From positions 7,750,001 through 7,814,000 of the forward strand of contig NC_084676.1 of assembly GCF_028389875.1 (NCBI RefSeq): 64,000 nucleotides of DNA, in the 5' to 3' direction. Source of the stretch: Rhea pennata (taxonomy: Eukaryota > Chordata > Aves > Rheiformes > Rheidae). Made by a program: the position numbers and the translations under genes. The notes beneath the pieces were generated by a model. It was not told where the DNA came from, did no database searches, and worked only from the letters and a program-made list of their open reading frames with translations. Positions 27,697 through 40,500 of the stretch are shown piece after piece; position 1 is the stretch's first letter, and the number at the start of each line of letters is the position of its first letter.

Positions 27697-29092
27697 TTTA
27701 TTATAATTTTGGAGATAGGTTACCATGTGTGCATCTGGACTTCAGACTACAAAACAAATCAGGATTAGGAACTCTTACCACATGCTAGCTGGAACTTAAA
27801 GGAACTAAATTGAAAGATGAATTTTAAAAGACTTCTAGCTTGTCTGGTTTTGCCCTTTTTTATTAAATATTGAACATTCCTCTCCCCCTTGCCTCCTCTC
27901 CCACCCCATTTCAATCTCAGAAAAATAGGTCATCAAAATGCCGCTCTTCCTAGTTTTACTAACGATCTGCTGGCGATCTCAGAGCATTTACATTGTTGAC
28001 TAACAACTTCATATGGAGACTAACCTTTAGAAAGCATGTTCTTCCTCCACTTCAACTAGGAAATGAGTCCAACATTAAGGACTAGACTTGAGCAGATTAA
28101 AGGTTTGCTTATAGACTGTTGTGGTTGCATTATTATGGTGCAAACCTTCAACATAAGCAATTCGCTGTATAGAAGAGGCTGCATTAGTGCAAGATACAAG
28201 AATCTGTGCAAAATAAGCTAGTGCTATAAATTCCTGAAATACCTTTCCTCAGTTGTTTAACATCTACTGACTAGGAATATCTTCCTCCTTTCAAATATTA
28301 CCCCTGCGAAAGAAAATACTTCATGCTTTCCATACCAAAACAACCCCGAAAAACAAAACAAAACCTCCCAAAACTTGTACAAAAAAAAAAAACAAAACAC
28401 CCAAACGTCAAAACTATTTGCCCCCCCCACCCTCTCCTAGATTTTTTTAAAGTCACCATTAAAACAGATACATATAATGTATTATACAAATATGAAGCTG
28501 CAGGCATTCAAAATACAGAACATTCTGAAAATATTTCAAGCATATAAAGTACTTGATAATTGCAAAAATAAAGTTTCAGTTTTCTAAAAACATTTTGATC
28601 AGAGCTCAAGCAAAACAAACATTTAACTTTAATGATTCCTGCTTCAATTTAACTTCAACAGAACACCTTCCAAAGTTAAAAACAAACTCACAGATTTTTG
28701 GAGATACAGTAACCGAGAAACTGTGTACATAACAACAGCACAGACCTTAAGCATCAGCAGTATATTTTAGCCAAAAGGAAGTCTACAGGTGATCAAATTC
28801 TCTCTTAGTATCAAATGGTACCGATTACCAAGAACCATAATTCACTAGGAATAGATATTAAGTTAGACTGGTACAAATGGAAGGAAAGATTCATGACTTC
28901 AAACAGGCTCAGTTTTTGTCACTGAACTTTTTTTTAGGATAGCAGTTTCACTAGTGCAAGACCGTATGTTTACCTGATTAAATGAAAACTCATAAATGTC
29001 ACAATTTAAGAACACTCATACAAAACTATTCTTTTTTTTTTGTTTGTTTAAAAAAGTGCCACATACCATACTTCTACTAAAAAAGATACAAA
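27697..29092 (-). other. probable MAT2B 3' UTR
   Basis: AT-rich non-coding sequence directly downstream of the MAT2B stop codon. The minus strand carries AATAAA at 27697-27702 (TTTATT on plus) and another at 27859-27864, either of which could end the transcript. It includes an A/C-rich low-complexity patch around 28340-28440. The UTR end is inferred from the hexamers only. Confidence 0.45.
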
Positions 29093-32000
29093 CTAATGGA
29101 AGACTGTCTGCCTCCATCTCTTGTCGACGAGGAAAGGCCAAAGTGATTCTTTGATCCCAGCTCGGAATGGAGTTCTCTGACCTATCCCCAGCATCTCCAG
29201 CTTGGAGCAGTCTAGCTGAGCATTCCTTGGACGAAGAGCACCCACAACCGGGCAGTCGGTAATCTTAGAAACAAATAAAGAAACAACAAAAAAAAAGGCA
29301 GGAAAAAATAATCTCATTTAGAAATTCTCATTCACAGTTTTCCATATGGGTGTGTTGTGTCTCCCTGCTAACTCCAACTATATTGCATGTTTCACGGTTA
29401 ACTTCATTTTGAAAGAGAGGGGTGTTAGGCGCAAAGATGTAACATCTTAACTTGATAAATTTTTTCTCATTCCATTACTGCTTACTACCTGTGCTCTTCC
29501 ACCTTTTATTCCTATTACTGCCCTATGACCATACTCAAGAGGCAAAATACACTCTAAACATTGACAGAACCAAGCCTTGATCAACATACTTGCAGATCTT
29601 TTTTTTTTTTTTTTTTTTTTTTGGGGGGGGGGGGGGGGGGGATGAGACCAGTTGAGGGTTCTCCATGCTTGCTCTCTCCATCTTCCAAGCTACATTTTAG
29701 TTCCAGCCTCTACTAGTTCAGAATCATATAGATTTATTTTATATCCAAATAAAATCATTTTTATATACATACATATACACTTTTATTTATATACTTTATA
29801 TATAAAGTATACATTACACTTCTAATATAACATTAAATTCTAATAACATTATCACTATGTCTTCTAAATTAATCTTATTTTTGAGTGTCAATACTATCAC
29901 AGGACAAGCGTCTGTTTTAAGCAATGGAAAATGACTTGAGGGTTTTAAGCACATGAATTCAGCAATAAATCTGGACATTGAAAACTTCTCAAATATTCCT
30001 GCCTTCAAGTTAATGTTCTGTAAATCTGTAAGAACAGGACAAAACCATGACAAGCAAAACAGATTTATTCACTACTGAGGAGAACTGTCCTGCAGAACTA
30101 CCATTACATAGAAAATAGAAAATAGATAAATCAATTACTAAATAATTTTCTTAATCCAGCGGGTCAAAGTAGCCATTGTTTTCCTGAGTTAGATATCAAA
30201 ACAGCATCCTCAGCAATACATCATCTGTGCTACACATAATCATTGAGAATATCCTGAAGAGGAAGCTTTCCTCATATAGCCCCTGCTGCTTGAAATGATA
30301 AAGTACCTCCATCTCTCTACAGCTCGTACCCATCACTTACTGGTCTCAAGTGGCTGCTGGGAAGGTTGAAAGCATCTGCAATCGCACATGCCATTTCATA
30401 CTTAGTCATCTGTTCATTGCCAGACCAGTGAAATGTTCCTTTTACTGATGGGTCCTAGGAAGAAACAAGAATCAGGTGGAGAAATGCAGCTGGCCCTCAA
30501 AGTGATGATTCCTGTGCAAGGATGCAGGCAGAATAAGCTTCTGACAAGACTCTGTCCCAATAGGCGTGTTAAAACACCTCACTAGGATGTTCTGGGAATG
30601 ACTCTTATTTTCAGAGTACATCTGATTGGGGATTGAGACTGGAAACTGATATTACATACAGATTCATAGCACCATGCCCACCACACATCTGTTTTTATAG
30701 AAAAAAAAAAAATATACACACACATATACACCCCCCCATACATACAGAAATATCTATATACACACCCATATATAGACATCTCCCTCATATATGTGTATAT
30801 ATACATACGAAAAAAACAAAGGGGGAAGGAGTAGATCTCACTGCTGTCCTTGTCATCAAAATGACAACTTGTTTTACCTTGTATTACCTTTATTAGCCTG
30901 CCACTTAACTGTAGCATAATCTTGCTAATACAAAGGTTGAAAGTTAAAAGCCGGTTTATCTATTAGATAATCACTTCTCAAAAATGCTGTAAAGTTACAC
31001 TTGGTACAGACTTACCCCTTGTTTTCTCTAGTTTGAAGTAGGGAGAGTGTATAAAATAACTGATTTCTTTTAAATATTATTTCATCAGCAAAAGGACTAT
31101 CTTCATGAAGAGAAAATTAAACCCCACAAACCATTTTCAGGAATAACAAGTACTCACAGCACACCAATGAAAACGTGAGACTTGTTTTTTGTACAAAGGT
31201 AGTGATTTTAAAATACTGTGAATAAATACAATAGAATATTGAAGTTAATGGCTCATCTTTGCTACTTCAAGTTTTCTTAATAAAGTATTCAAAGACATCT
31301 TTGAGAGTTGCACACAATCACCAAAGCAAAGTATGTTTTTTGAGTCCAAAACCGCAATTTGTAGAAGGCATATTAGAGTTGGCTAGGTACTTGCATTTCT
31401 TTCCTGCGTATCAGAAGAAATGTAACAATTTTCAGATTGATCTATCCTGTTACTCTACCTGCTTTTGTTTCAAATACCAGAGTAATAATACAGTTATGTA
31501 AATGGAAGATGATGTTGTAGTACAGATAGTGAGCACCTCTCCCTGCCTCTTCCAAAGGGCTTCAAAAATATAAAGAATAATCCAAGTTATATAGATAATT
31601 CTCAACTTTTCAGAAATAATGCCAAGAGCTCCAGCTGGTTTTAGCCTGAAAAGGCTTCTTTCTTCAGTTTCTTACCAGCATTCTCTTCTCTGCTAGCTGT
31701 CTGCAAACAGCTGCTACATCCTTGACATTAGTAGGAAATCTTTGTTGCCAGTGGTCCATGTTGGCCGATTTATTACTGAACTGGACTTTATCAAACATAA
31801 CAGTCACAGCACTTTCCTCCAGTCTTTCTACTTCTCCATACAAGATAGGAATCCTAAGTACTACAGCATCTAAAAGGAAGAATATTTTAGAAGTATTAGC
31901 GGCATTATGAATAGGTACAAATGCTGTAACATAACCTGAAAGATGCTCTGAAACTTTTAAGAAATACCTTGTTGATATTATGCATATGTAAACCAAAAAG

Positions 32001-35000
32001 AAAATACAATGTTTCTCCTCAGATTATCATTTTGAGTCTAGCTCAATTAAAACAATTAATAAACAGTAATTTTATATTAATTCATTTATACCTTTGATTT
32101 CCACAATTTGAATTAGCTTTCATTGACACAAAAGAGAGTACAGGAAAAAAAAATAAAAAAAGCAAGCAAGCACCAGTACTTTTTGGGTTAGAACAGGTAA
32201 AGAAGAAAGTGGTACTAACACAGTTACTCCAGCATTCCCTGCTCCCCTATGTAAGGGCAAGAACAAAAATTCCCACAGTCCAATCCCAGCCAATTTGGGT
32301 CAAATCCCAAATTTCACTGATTGCCAATGACCATATTCAGGCATCCGTTATAGACCAGGATTTTTTTACCGAGCATGCAGAAATCCTCTGCATAAACCAT
32401 GACATCAGGATGTTATTTACCAGAACAAAAAGGAGAACCTGGAGTTGACAGATCTAACAGTTAAGGAATAGATTCGCAGAGCACAGCAGTAAATAGCATT
32501 AGATTTCAGGAGAGTGAATTGAGAAATTAAAGTGACAGTAAGGAAGTACAAAGAGAAGGATGTTTCATGAAGGACTAGGTTACGTTACTATATCTCAGTC
32601 AGGAAGACACAGAAGCCTGTTTGAGGGGGAATCCAAGAAGAGTTTAATAATCATTCATGAGGAGTAAGGCAGGTATTTTCCACTTAAAAAGAAAAAAAAA
32701 AAAGTCCATCCTTTAACCAGAAACAGAATTTACCTGATTATAGCAATTCTAAACACTATGACTACAAGGAAGACAATAAGGAGAGCTAGCACGCAAGTTA
32801 TTCTCATAGAAAAATAAAAAAAGACACAAGAAAAACAAATACAATTAAAAAAAGAATCATGACACTCGTTTCCTGCTGCTCTAAAAACTGTTTGGTCACA
32901 CAATAACTATGTTCCTCTTCACTGCATATATTGCCTTTTTTAGACTATTTGTAGAAGTATTCACCATTTGGGAAAAAGAAAGCCTTTCTTTGGCTCTCAG
33001 AGAGTGATCTGAGACTTGAAGAAGACATAAGCTTTATTACCAACAGTTCTGAAAGCCTGATTAAACTTTTCAGTTTTATGAGCACGAGTACTAAATGTAA
33101 GTGGGATCTCCTTATAAGCAAAATAAACGATTAATGGAGCTTCTTGCATTCCATAATAGAAATTACTAGGGAAGATCTTCACACAACTATGGAAATTCAA
33201 CAGACTGAATTCTCCCTGTACAGTATAAGCAAATTAATGGTGAGAAGACTAATACCAGTAAAATTGTCAATTCTGTACTGTCATTAAAATTTAAATTTCA
33301 AGCATTTAAGTCAGCACCATCTCCAAACTCCTTCCACTAGCAATGCCACTGCAGCAAACCATTACTGCCTGACAGACCATGCTCAAGAAGGTTACGAAAC
33401 CAAACTGAAGTGTTGAGTTGGGGGAAGGATCTAGCAAGATACCCACACGTACTTGAATTTGTTCCAGTCTTATCTTCATTACCAATCTAGAAGAGGGAGC
33501 AAACAGCATCATAGTCAAATTCAAAGATGGTATTTAAGTAAGAGGTAGAGTGAATACTTTTTATTTAAATTGATTTTTCCTTAAATCAGACTTTTTCCAT
33601 TGAAATAATTTGAAAAAGGTTTTTAAAAGTTTCTTAATGATAAATCTACATTAAGGCCTATCGTTTTCAAAGATAACATGTATAACATGTACTTAGTGAA
33701 AGAGCTTACTGTAATATATGAATTGTTCAATTCCCTAGTTAGCGAGAGCAGAATTATAGTGCGAGTGTTATATTGACTTTCACATTAGTAGCCTTTTTTG
33801 AAGGTCCACAGAGATTATTTTCTTCAAATTCCTTGAAATAAAAGAAATGCTTTTTCCTTATAATCTGTGAAGGGAAACTAGATTTGAAGATTAGATCTCT
33901 GACAACATGCTAACTAGAAGCCATCAATCTTCTCTTTTATAGAAGAAATGAGTTTTAAATGCAAATGGACACATTCAGTCCTATGCTCTTTTCTTTATTA
34001 AGTACACCTTTAAAAATAACGTTTGTATATTTTGAAGAGCAATTTTCATCACAAAAATATTTAATCAATTAAGAAAAATTAGTTGCTTAAAATGGAAATA
34101 CATTACTAATCTCTTAAGAAACATTACAACTAGGAGTGTAGTAAGCTAGGTGGGTGAAAATGAAATAGCCTGGAGATCAGGAAGAAAAGCAAAAGAACGG
34201 CAGCAAGAACCTATGCTGATTTTTATCTGCATTTTTATTGAATCACAAGTCTGTTTTCCTTTTAAGTAAAAATATATTCTGAGTGATTACAACGTATCCC
34301 CTTTTATAACAGTAGCTATATATTAAATGCAGTAAAGCTTGTGCCATTAAAATATATAGATGATACATTTTATTTTTCTTTAAAAATACTTGATTTAAAC
34401 TTGGCAGAGGCTTATGAACATCCATCAGCAGAGACTAACAAAGCAAATGATCAGCACAAACAGCAAGAAATAAAGCTATAGTAACCTAGAAGCAACAGCA
34501 ATCCCATACAGGCAAGGAGAAAACTTCTGATCACATTCTTTTCTAAATCTTGTTTCCATGGTTTTACAATGTTACTACTGTCTTACGAATCTATTAAGCT
34601 AATATACAACTACATATGGAAAGCCTGTATTAAAATTTTCTGAGGGTATTCTTACCTTCGTTATTTTTCAGGACTGCCTTTTCACCCTCCAGTTTTGTTT
34701 TACCATATAAATTCAGGGGATTTGGTGCATCAGTCTCTTTATAAGGAGGACTTGTTCCATCAAATACATAGTCTGTACTAATGTAGATCAGAAACGCTCC
34801 AATTCCAGCTAGGAAGAAAATGTTCATATGGAGTCCATCTTAATTCATGTCTTATTTGAAATTTCAATAAACCTTTAAACAAAGCTGTGAAAGACCTCAC
34901 CTTCTAGCCCTATTCATTCCCTCTGTTTGCTCACCAACCCTTCACATCTACACACCACTGTCCATAGAGGAAAAGGACTGACTGCATGCTGCTAGCAAAA

Positions 35001-38000
35001 TGACACTTAGCATTTTAAGTAACTATTCATATAGGAACATAAATATGAGTAAGTGCAATATCCCAACAAGAAAACAAATCCATGAGATGGTCTCTTACCT
35101 GCTTCTTTTGCTAAGTTCCCTGAAGCAGCCACATTGAGCTGAGAAGCAGCATCTGGTTGACTTTCTACAACATCTGGCCTTCTCTCAGCAGCACAATGCA
35201 CTATAACATGAGGCTGGAAATTAAAGACTAACTTTAAATAAGGATCATTAACAAGAGATCACAGCTGCGCCCTAACTCTAGAGATGCGCTCCCTCCAGTG
35301 AAAGAGCATTTCACTAATTTTGGACAAGAAATAAAAGTAGCAGCATTATTTTTAATTGTGGAATTCTGAGGAGCGTGTTTTCCTTATAAAAGAAACACAC
35401 TCAAGCTGCTTCAAGACTTCATGTTAAAATATCAAAAAAAGCCTGGATCATTAGTTTTGCAATCACAGTCTTCAGTAACTTCAATCTTAGTGAAAGCCCT
35501 TTATAATAATAAAACAAACAAACAAACAAAAAAACTCTGCATAAGAGAAAATATGGGAAAACACAACATCCTGCCACACATAATCATCTTTAAAAAAAAA
35601 GTGTTAGCTAAATTATTTTTAGACAATCATTTGTATATGGCTTATCTGACACATGCAGACTATTAACAAGATATTTAAAGCCATTTTCCAGAGTGGTTCC
35701 CTGTATAACATATTTCAGATTTTAAATATTTCCTTTACAAGTTTGGTGGAAAGCACAGTGAATTTCTTACCACACTGCAAGCAAAACATGCAGTTACTGA
35801 TGTTGTGTTCAGATATTCTTCAACATCAGGACTACTTCATACTAACGTGTCTATCTTTTCCTTTCAACTACCAGTATATGTGCGCTGACATATGTATTGT
35901 GGTACCTGCTGTATGTGTGGTGATGATTAGGAAAGTTCAGAACAATTTGCACTTGCAGAGTAAATCCGTATCCCCGATAACAGAAAAGCCAGCTGCCTCT
36001 GATTCTTCGGAGCTCTGTCGCAGAACTAGCCCCACTAAAGCTACAACAACCAAGTATCGCACAGCATCGTAAGCTGATTACTAGGAAACGTATAAACTAC
36101 CCTATCCACCTATTTCATATTCCAGAAACTTACCTGAAAATCATGGATAATGTCATGAACTGCAGTAGAGTCCAGAAGATTAATCTGTTCAAATCTGGGC
36201 TGCGCTCTCCTGTATCCGCAGCCAACTGCATTCCAATTGTTTCCATTGAATTCTTTAAACACAGCTCTGCCAAGAAGCCCCGTAGCACCAGTAATCAAAA
36301 CTCGCCTACTGGGAATATCAACATCTTCCTAGGGAAATAAGGACAGAACATTTTCTTTCTACTGTTACTTAATACTGAGATTTTTTTAAAAAAGTAAGCA
36401 AGGCCATAGTCAGGGCTACTGTATTAAATAGCATTCCTAACGATATAACTCCTTTGGACCGAGTGTCTCATTGAACACTAACACACGGGAGCAGTGATGC
36501 TGTTCTAAGTATTTATACAAAGTCCCAAAGATATTGAACACAAAACTCAAAACAGAAAGCTCATTTACTTACTAGGGCCAAGAAATAAAAACAAAACAAA
36601 AGCCATGAAATGAAGACAAACTCAAAGGACAATTTAAGGTTCACTCAGAATTTGATAACTCTGCAAGTTGAAATGAAGAAACTAATGTCTTCAGAAAATG
36701 GATCCCAAGTATTTTGGCAATTTAGAGTCTATATCCTGCAATCAATTATTTTGGATAGATTGTGTCCATTAGAGGCTGCAACACCTACAGTACAACTCTC
36801 TCTGGACCCATCTACAATGACTATGAGATTTGAAATCTGAATAATATTGTTAAATAGAACAAGAATTCACCATTGTTTATTTTTAGATCGGTATGTTGGT
36901 CTAAACAAAGACATAGCACTCTCCTTTATTTTACAAAAAGCATCCGAAGTGATCTGATTATATGAACTCTCTATCTACACAACATACAAAAGTTTACTTC
37001 AACTACAGCACGTTCAGTGCTTGAGACAACTGTGTAGATACCAGTTTACACAAAGTTCACTGCTCTCCCCCACCCCCCACCAGACTATCAAGTTCTCAAG
37101 ACAGCAAACATAAGACTCAGGGCTGGCTGCATGACCTTAATTTTCATTTTACGTCTTCCTCCTGCACGTATCACAGCAGGAGAGCCTGCTAAAAACAAAA
37201 ATACCTGCATACGCTCACACACAAATGCAGAACAACACTTCAAGTGTACAGAATCTACCAGCCTGGGACTTCCTGGTCTCATCACATGCAAGAACAATTG
37301 GTGACAACGGGTCATGTGTCTACAAAGGTTCTCTGCTACGCAGCTCGCAGGCCACCCTCACCTTGGTGCATTCCCACGCTTGGAGCCTTGTCATCCACCA
37401 CCACCTTCTGACAGCAGGACAGGAAGCAGCGGAAGCTGCTTCTAAGCTGCTGTCTGTTCTTCACAGTTAAAAGTTGGAAAGCTTTCTTCTGTGAAGGCAT
37501 GTGGTGGGCTGCATCACAGAAACAGCCTACTGCAAAATGATGGCTTAAAACTCTCAGCATGTTGCACATATTTTCTGTCAAAATAAAGCTTTGGGCAAAG
37601 GGCAACTTATTCCCAAAAGTACCAAATGAAAATTAGTAATTTTATCTGGACTGTTCCAGGAAAACAACAACCTACAGCAAGCGCGGTTTAGAAAGGTACA
37701 TCATCTTTCCAGTCAATATTACCTCAGAGCAGGAGTTTATTCACTATTTTTCAGGCTGCCCAAGTTTCTCTGAAAAGCACAAACAAGAACATGCAAGTTT
37801 TCTTTTTTTTTTTTTTTTTTTTAAGTATACTTTTTATCTTGGGAGAGTCTAGATAGATTCTCATAGGACAGTACTTCTATAGCCAAAGGTGTCCCCTAAT
37901 AAGCAAAGACTTGTTGCAGAAAAGAGTTCACAAAAGAATCACAAAAAACCTCACAGAAAATTAAGAAACAGTGGCAAACAGCAAAAACACATCACTTGTA

Positions 38001-40156
38001 AAATCCATTATTCCTAAATGTCATTCATGTAAGTTTATTTATTCCATAAATCAAAAATAGGGTATTGCATTAACAGCACAGCTTGAACTGAACATTATCA
38101 TGACTTTTACCAATACAAACATACAGCTTGTGTCCTGCTGCCCTTCTCTGCAAGACTAAGGGATTTTTGCTAATAGTCTCCAGGTAGCCAAGATAAGCGA
38201 TAGATGCTTTCCATAAAATCAAAACAAAGTGACCACCAGCTGAAATTATTTTATCCTGCCCAAAGTTGAAAGCTGATGAAATACAAAACCCGTGCAGATT
38301 AACTCTTCCCTCAAATGCTGCTCTGCTCTTTCACAGAAGTCCCCCAGCTACGATGACGTTCTCACTCCGACCCAGGAACCGCAGGCAACGGAGCTTCCGA
38401 GCCCGAGGAGCCCCCGAGACTCGGCACTCCAGTGGCAGCTGCAGCAGCCCTGCGGCCGCCCACGCACGCAGGTACGGAGAACCATACCTCAGCGCACCCA
38501 CAGGACTGCCGTTAATAGCTAACAATTTAATTAAATATTTAATTCCTTGTCTCATATGACAGAAAATTAACCCAGCAAGGCTCTAAAATAAGGAGACAAA
38601 AAAAAAAAAGAATCTATAGCTACGATCTCATAGACTTTAGGCTTCACTGAAACTATAAATAGTGCAGCATCTTCTCTCTACGTTTTGTTAACTTGTAATT
38701 TTGTTTCCTTAAATGTGACTGAAATATTAACAACATAATGCAATTAAAACATCACACTAGTTTTAACTGTTAACCTAATAAGCTAGAAAGTATACCTAAG
38801 ACCAATTTCCCATTACTGTATGGACAACAGACTATATGTAAAGAAGAGTACAGAACATTCTAGAAATTTGAATGTTACCCCTTTATCTGTGAGTTTTATA
38901 CCCTTAAAAAATCTAAGTTCTTGTTCAAATCAGCCTAGCTAACACACCTTTTAGACACGTTTCTCACCTCAGAAGCAGTCAGTCCCAAAGTCATCAGTTT
39001 GTCATACACAAGGACTTCTATTAGCACCTAAGTTTGAATAATACTCCCAATCAAATACACAATTTCTGAGCTTTATAATAAAATAAACACAATTTTGTTG
39101 TGCTTATCAAGAGTTCAATACTTACTAAGGATTAGAACAATGAAAATAAAACGTGAAGCCCTAGCTAGGCTGATAATCTGACTTATTAATAGCAGGCTGA
39201 AGCGAAAAGCAGAGGAATTGCACTCAGTGGTCTTATTTACAGGAAAAAAAAAAGGAATACGCAAGCAGCAACACTGAAAGAAGGATGAAAAAGCAATACT
39301 TAAGAAACGTAAGCCTACTTTGCAGATACTGCTCAAATATCAAATATGAGTATGATTAACAAAAATAAAGTATAATGTGTTTCAAGATGAAAACCAAGAT
39401 ATAAGTATTTAAGTTTTGTATAAAGACTGAACAAGGAATCAAGAGCTCTACAAGAAAAAAAAAAGCAATGCAAAAAACGCAAAAAGACACGATATATGAC
39501 AGAAAAAAGAACAGTACAGGACAGAACAAGGAAGTCGCTGACAAAACCAAGTTCTTCATTCAGCTTTGACATCATCATCCACTGGAGCGAAAAGCAACCA
39601 AAGAACCAAGAGTTTTTCCTGAAAGTCTCGTGCTAAAAAGTGAATATATCTATTAACACTGACGATAAGCTCCTACACGTTCACTACAGGCCTCAAAGAC
39701 ACATAGCTGCAGCAGTTAAAAGCTACAGTTGTTGAATGTTATTATTAATAGAGCGCAACAAAATCAAGATTTCTCAACTTATTTAAACAAAATAATCGCG
39801 CAGAGGAATACTGAGTGCTGACAGCAACCAAGTGCGCTCAACAGAATTAGTTATTTACTACAAAAGGGGAAAAACCACGCTTTACGACAGGAACCGCTGC
39901 AGTGATTCAAACCTTGTGACGCAGAGAGCGGAACAGAGACGCAGCGAGTCTCTGACGTCTCCGATCGCCGCGGCCGCTGCAACCTGCGCCGCGCCGCGCC
40001 GCGCCGCCCGGGCCCCGCGCGGCGGGAAGGCCCCGGCCCGGCCCGGCCCGGCCCGGCCCGGCCCGGCCGCGGCCCGCCGCCGCCGCCGCTCACCTCCACG
40101 AGCTCGCAGCGGCCCGGCACGAAGCGGATCTTCAGCTCCTTCTCGCGGCCGACCAT
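29093..40156 (-). CDS. MAT2B: MAT2B, methionine adenosyltransferase 2 regulatory (beta) subunit
   Basis: Seven coding exons, in transcript order: 40094-40156, 36134-36328, 35099-35213, 34656-34808, 31676-31869, 30341-30454, 29093-29263. They join in frame to 334 codons, the length of human MAT2B. All introns are GT-AG. The product begins [15 protein letters not shown] and ends KRWRQTVFH. It has an NAD(P)-binding Rossmann fold of the extended SDR / RmlD-like family: glycine-rich TGATGLLG at about residues 34-41, [10 protein letters not shown] at about 133-142, and YGKTK (Y159, K163) as the YxxxK pair. Known role: it binds the catalytic subunit MAT2A and modulates S-adenosylmethionine synthesis from methionine and ATP in cytosol and nucleus. 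No catalytic activity is implied by the retained SDR motifs. The start is fixed by family homology and lies in a CpG island. Only the isoform with this first exon is visible; the short alternative N-terminus known in mammals was not found. Its next neighbour upstream, in the same direction, is HMMR. Confidence 0.96.
29599..29641. repeat. T(24)G(19) homopolymer junction in MAT2B intron 6
   Basis: A run of 24 T directly joined to 19 G, between MAT2B exons 6 and 7. The G run is a potential quadruplex and a likely place for sequencing length error. Confidence 0.9.
30700..30809. repeat. degenerate CA/TA repeat in MAT2B intron 5
   Basis: An A run followed by mixed ACAC, ATAT and C tracts, between MAT2B exons 5 and 6. 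The 87- and 111-codon frames over it are repeat translations. Confidence 0.85.
38355..38485. promoter_or_regulatory. GC-rich patch inside MAT2B intron 1
   Basis: An isolated GC-rich patch about 1.7 kb upstream of the MAT2B CpG island's inner edge. It begins with a CRE-like ATGACGTTC. The plus strand stays open from the ATG at 38354 to a consensus donor CACGCAG|GTACGG near 38470. The minus strand has a possible donor, but in the wrong phase for MAT2B exon 2. It is a candidate promoter or first exon of an antisense transcript, or an intronic enhancer. Confidence 0.35.
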
Positions 40157-40500
40157 GGCCGCCGCCGCCGCCGCCGCCCTCCGCGCGCGGCCGCCGCGCT
40201 CCGCTGCCGCTGCGGCCCGGCCCGGCCGCCCCGCCCCGCCCCCTCGGGCCGCGCCGGGAGGCGGGGCTGCCGCCGCCGCGCGCCCATTGGCTGCGGGCTC
40301 GGCCGGGGGGCGGCGCCGCGGCGGCGCCTGCGCGGGGGCGTCGCGGCCGGCGGGGTGCGAGGTGCGCGGGGGCGGGAGCCGCACGTGGGGCTCCGGCCGC
40401 AGCGCTAACGCGGCGCTTGCACCGCGCCGCGCCGGGCCGGGCCGGGCCCGCCCGCGCTTACTGTCCTTCCCGCGGCGGCACGACCGGTAGGGGCCAGAGG
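39950..40500 (-). promoter_or_regulatory. MAT2B CpG-island promoter
   Basis: Very CpG-rich stretch spanning the first coding exon (ATG at 40154-40156) and about 350 bp upstream of it. In the MAT2B direction there is a CCAAT box at 40286-40290 (ATTGG on plus), about 130 bp before the ATG. A palindromic CACGTG E-box lies at 40382-40387, and there are many GC boxes. No TATA box is visible, as usual for a broad CpG promoter. The exact start site cannot be read from sequence. Confidence 0.75.
40029..40067. repeat. GGCCC pentanucleotide repeat
   Basis: About seven near-perfect copies of a GGCCC unit. They begin about 25 bp inside MAT2B intron 1, counted from the donor at 40093. It is a length-variable G/C tract within the CpG island. 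Confidence 0.85.

Noticed and set aside
35653-36072. 139-codon plus-strand frame in MAT2B intron 2
   Set aside because: No domain or signal features, overlaps only intron, antisense to MAT2B; consistent with chance.
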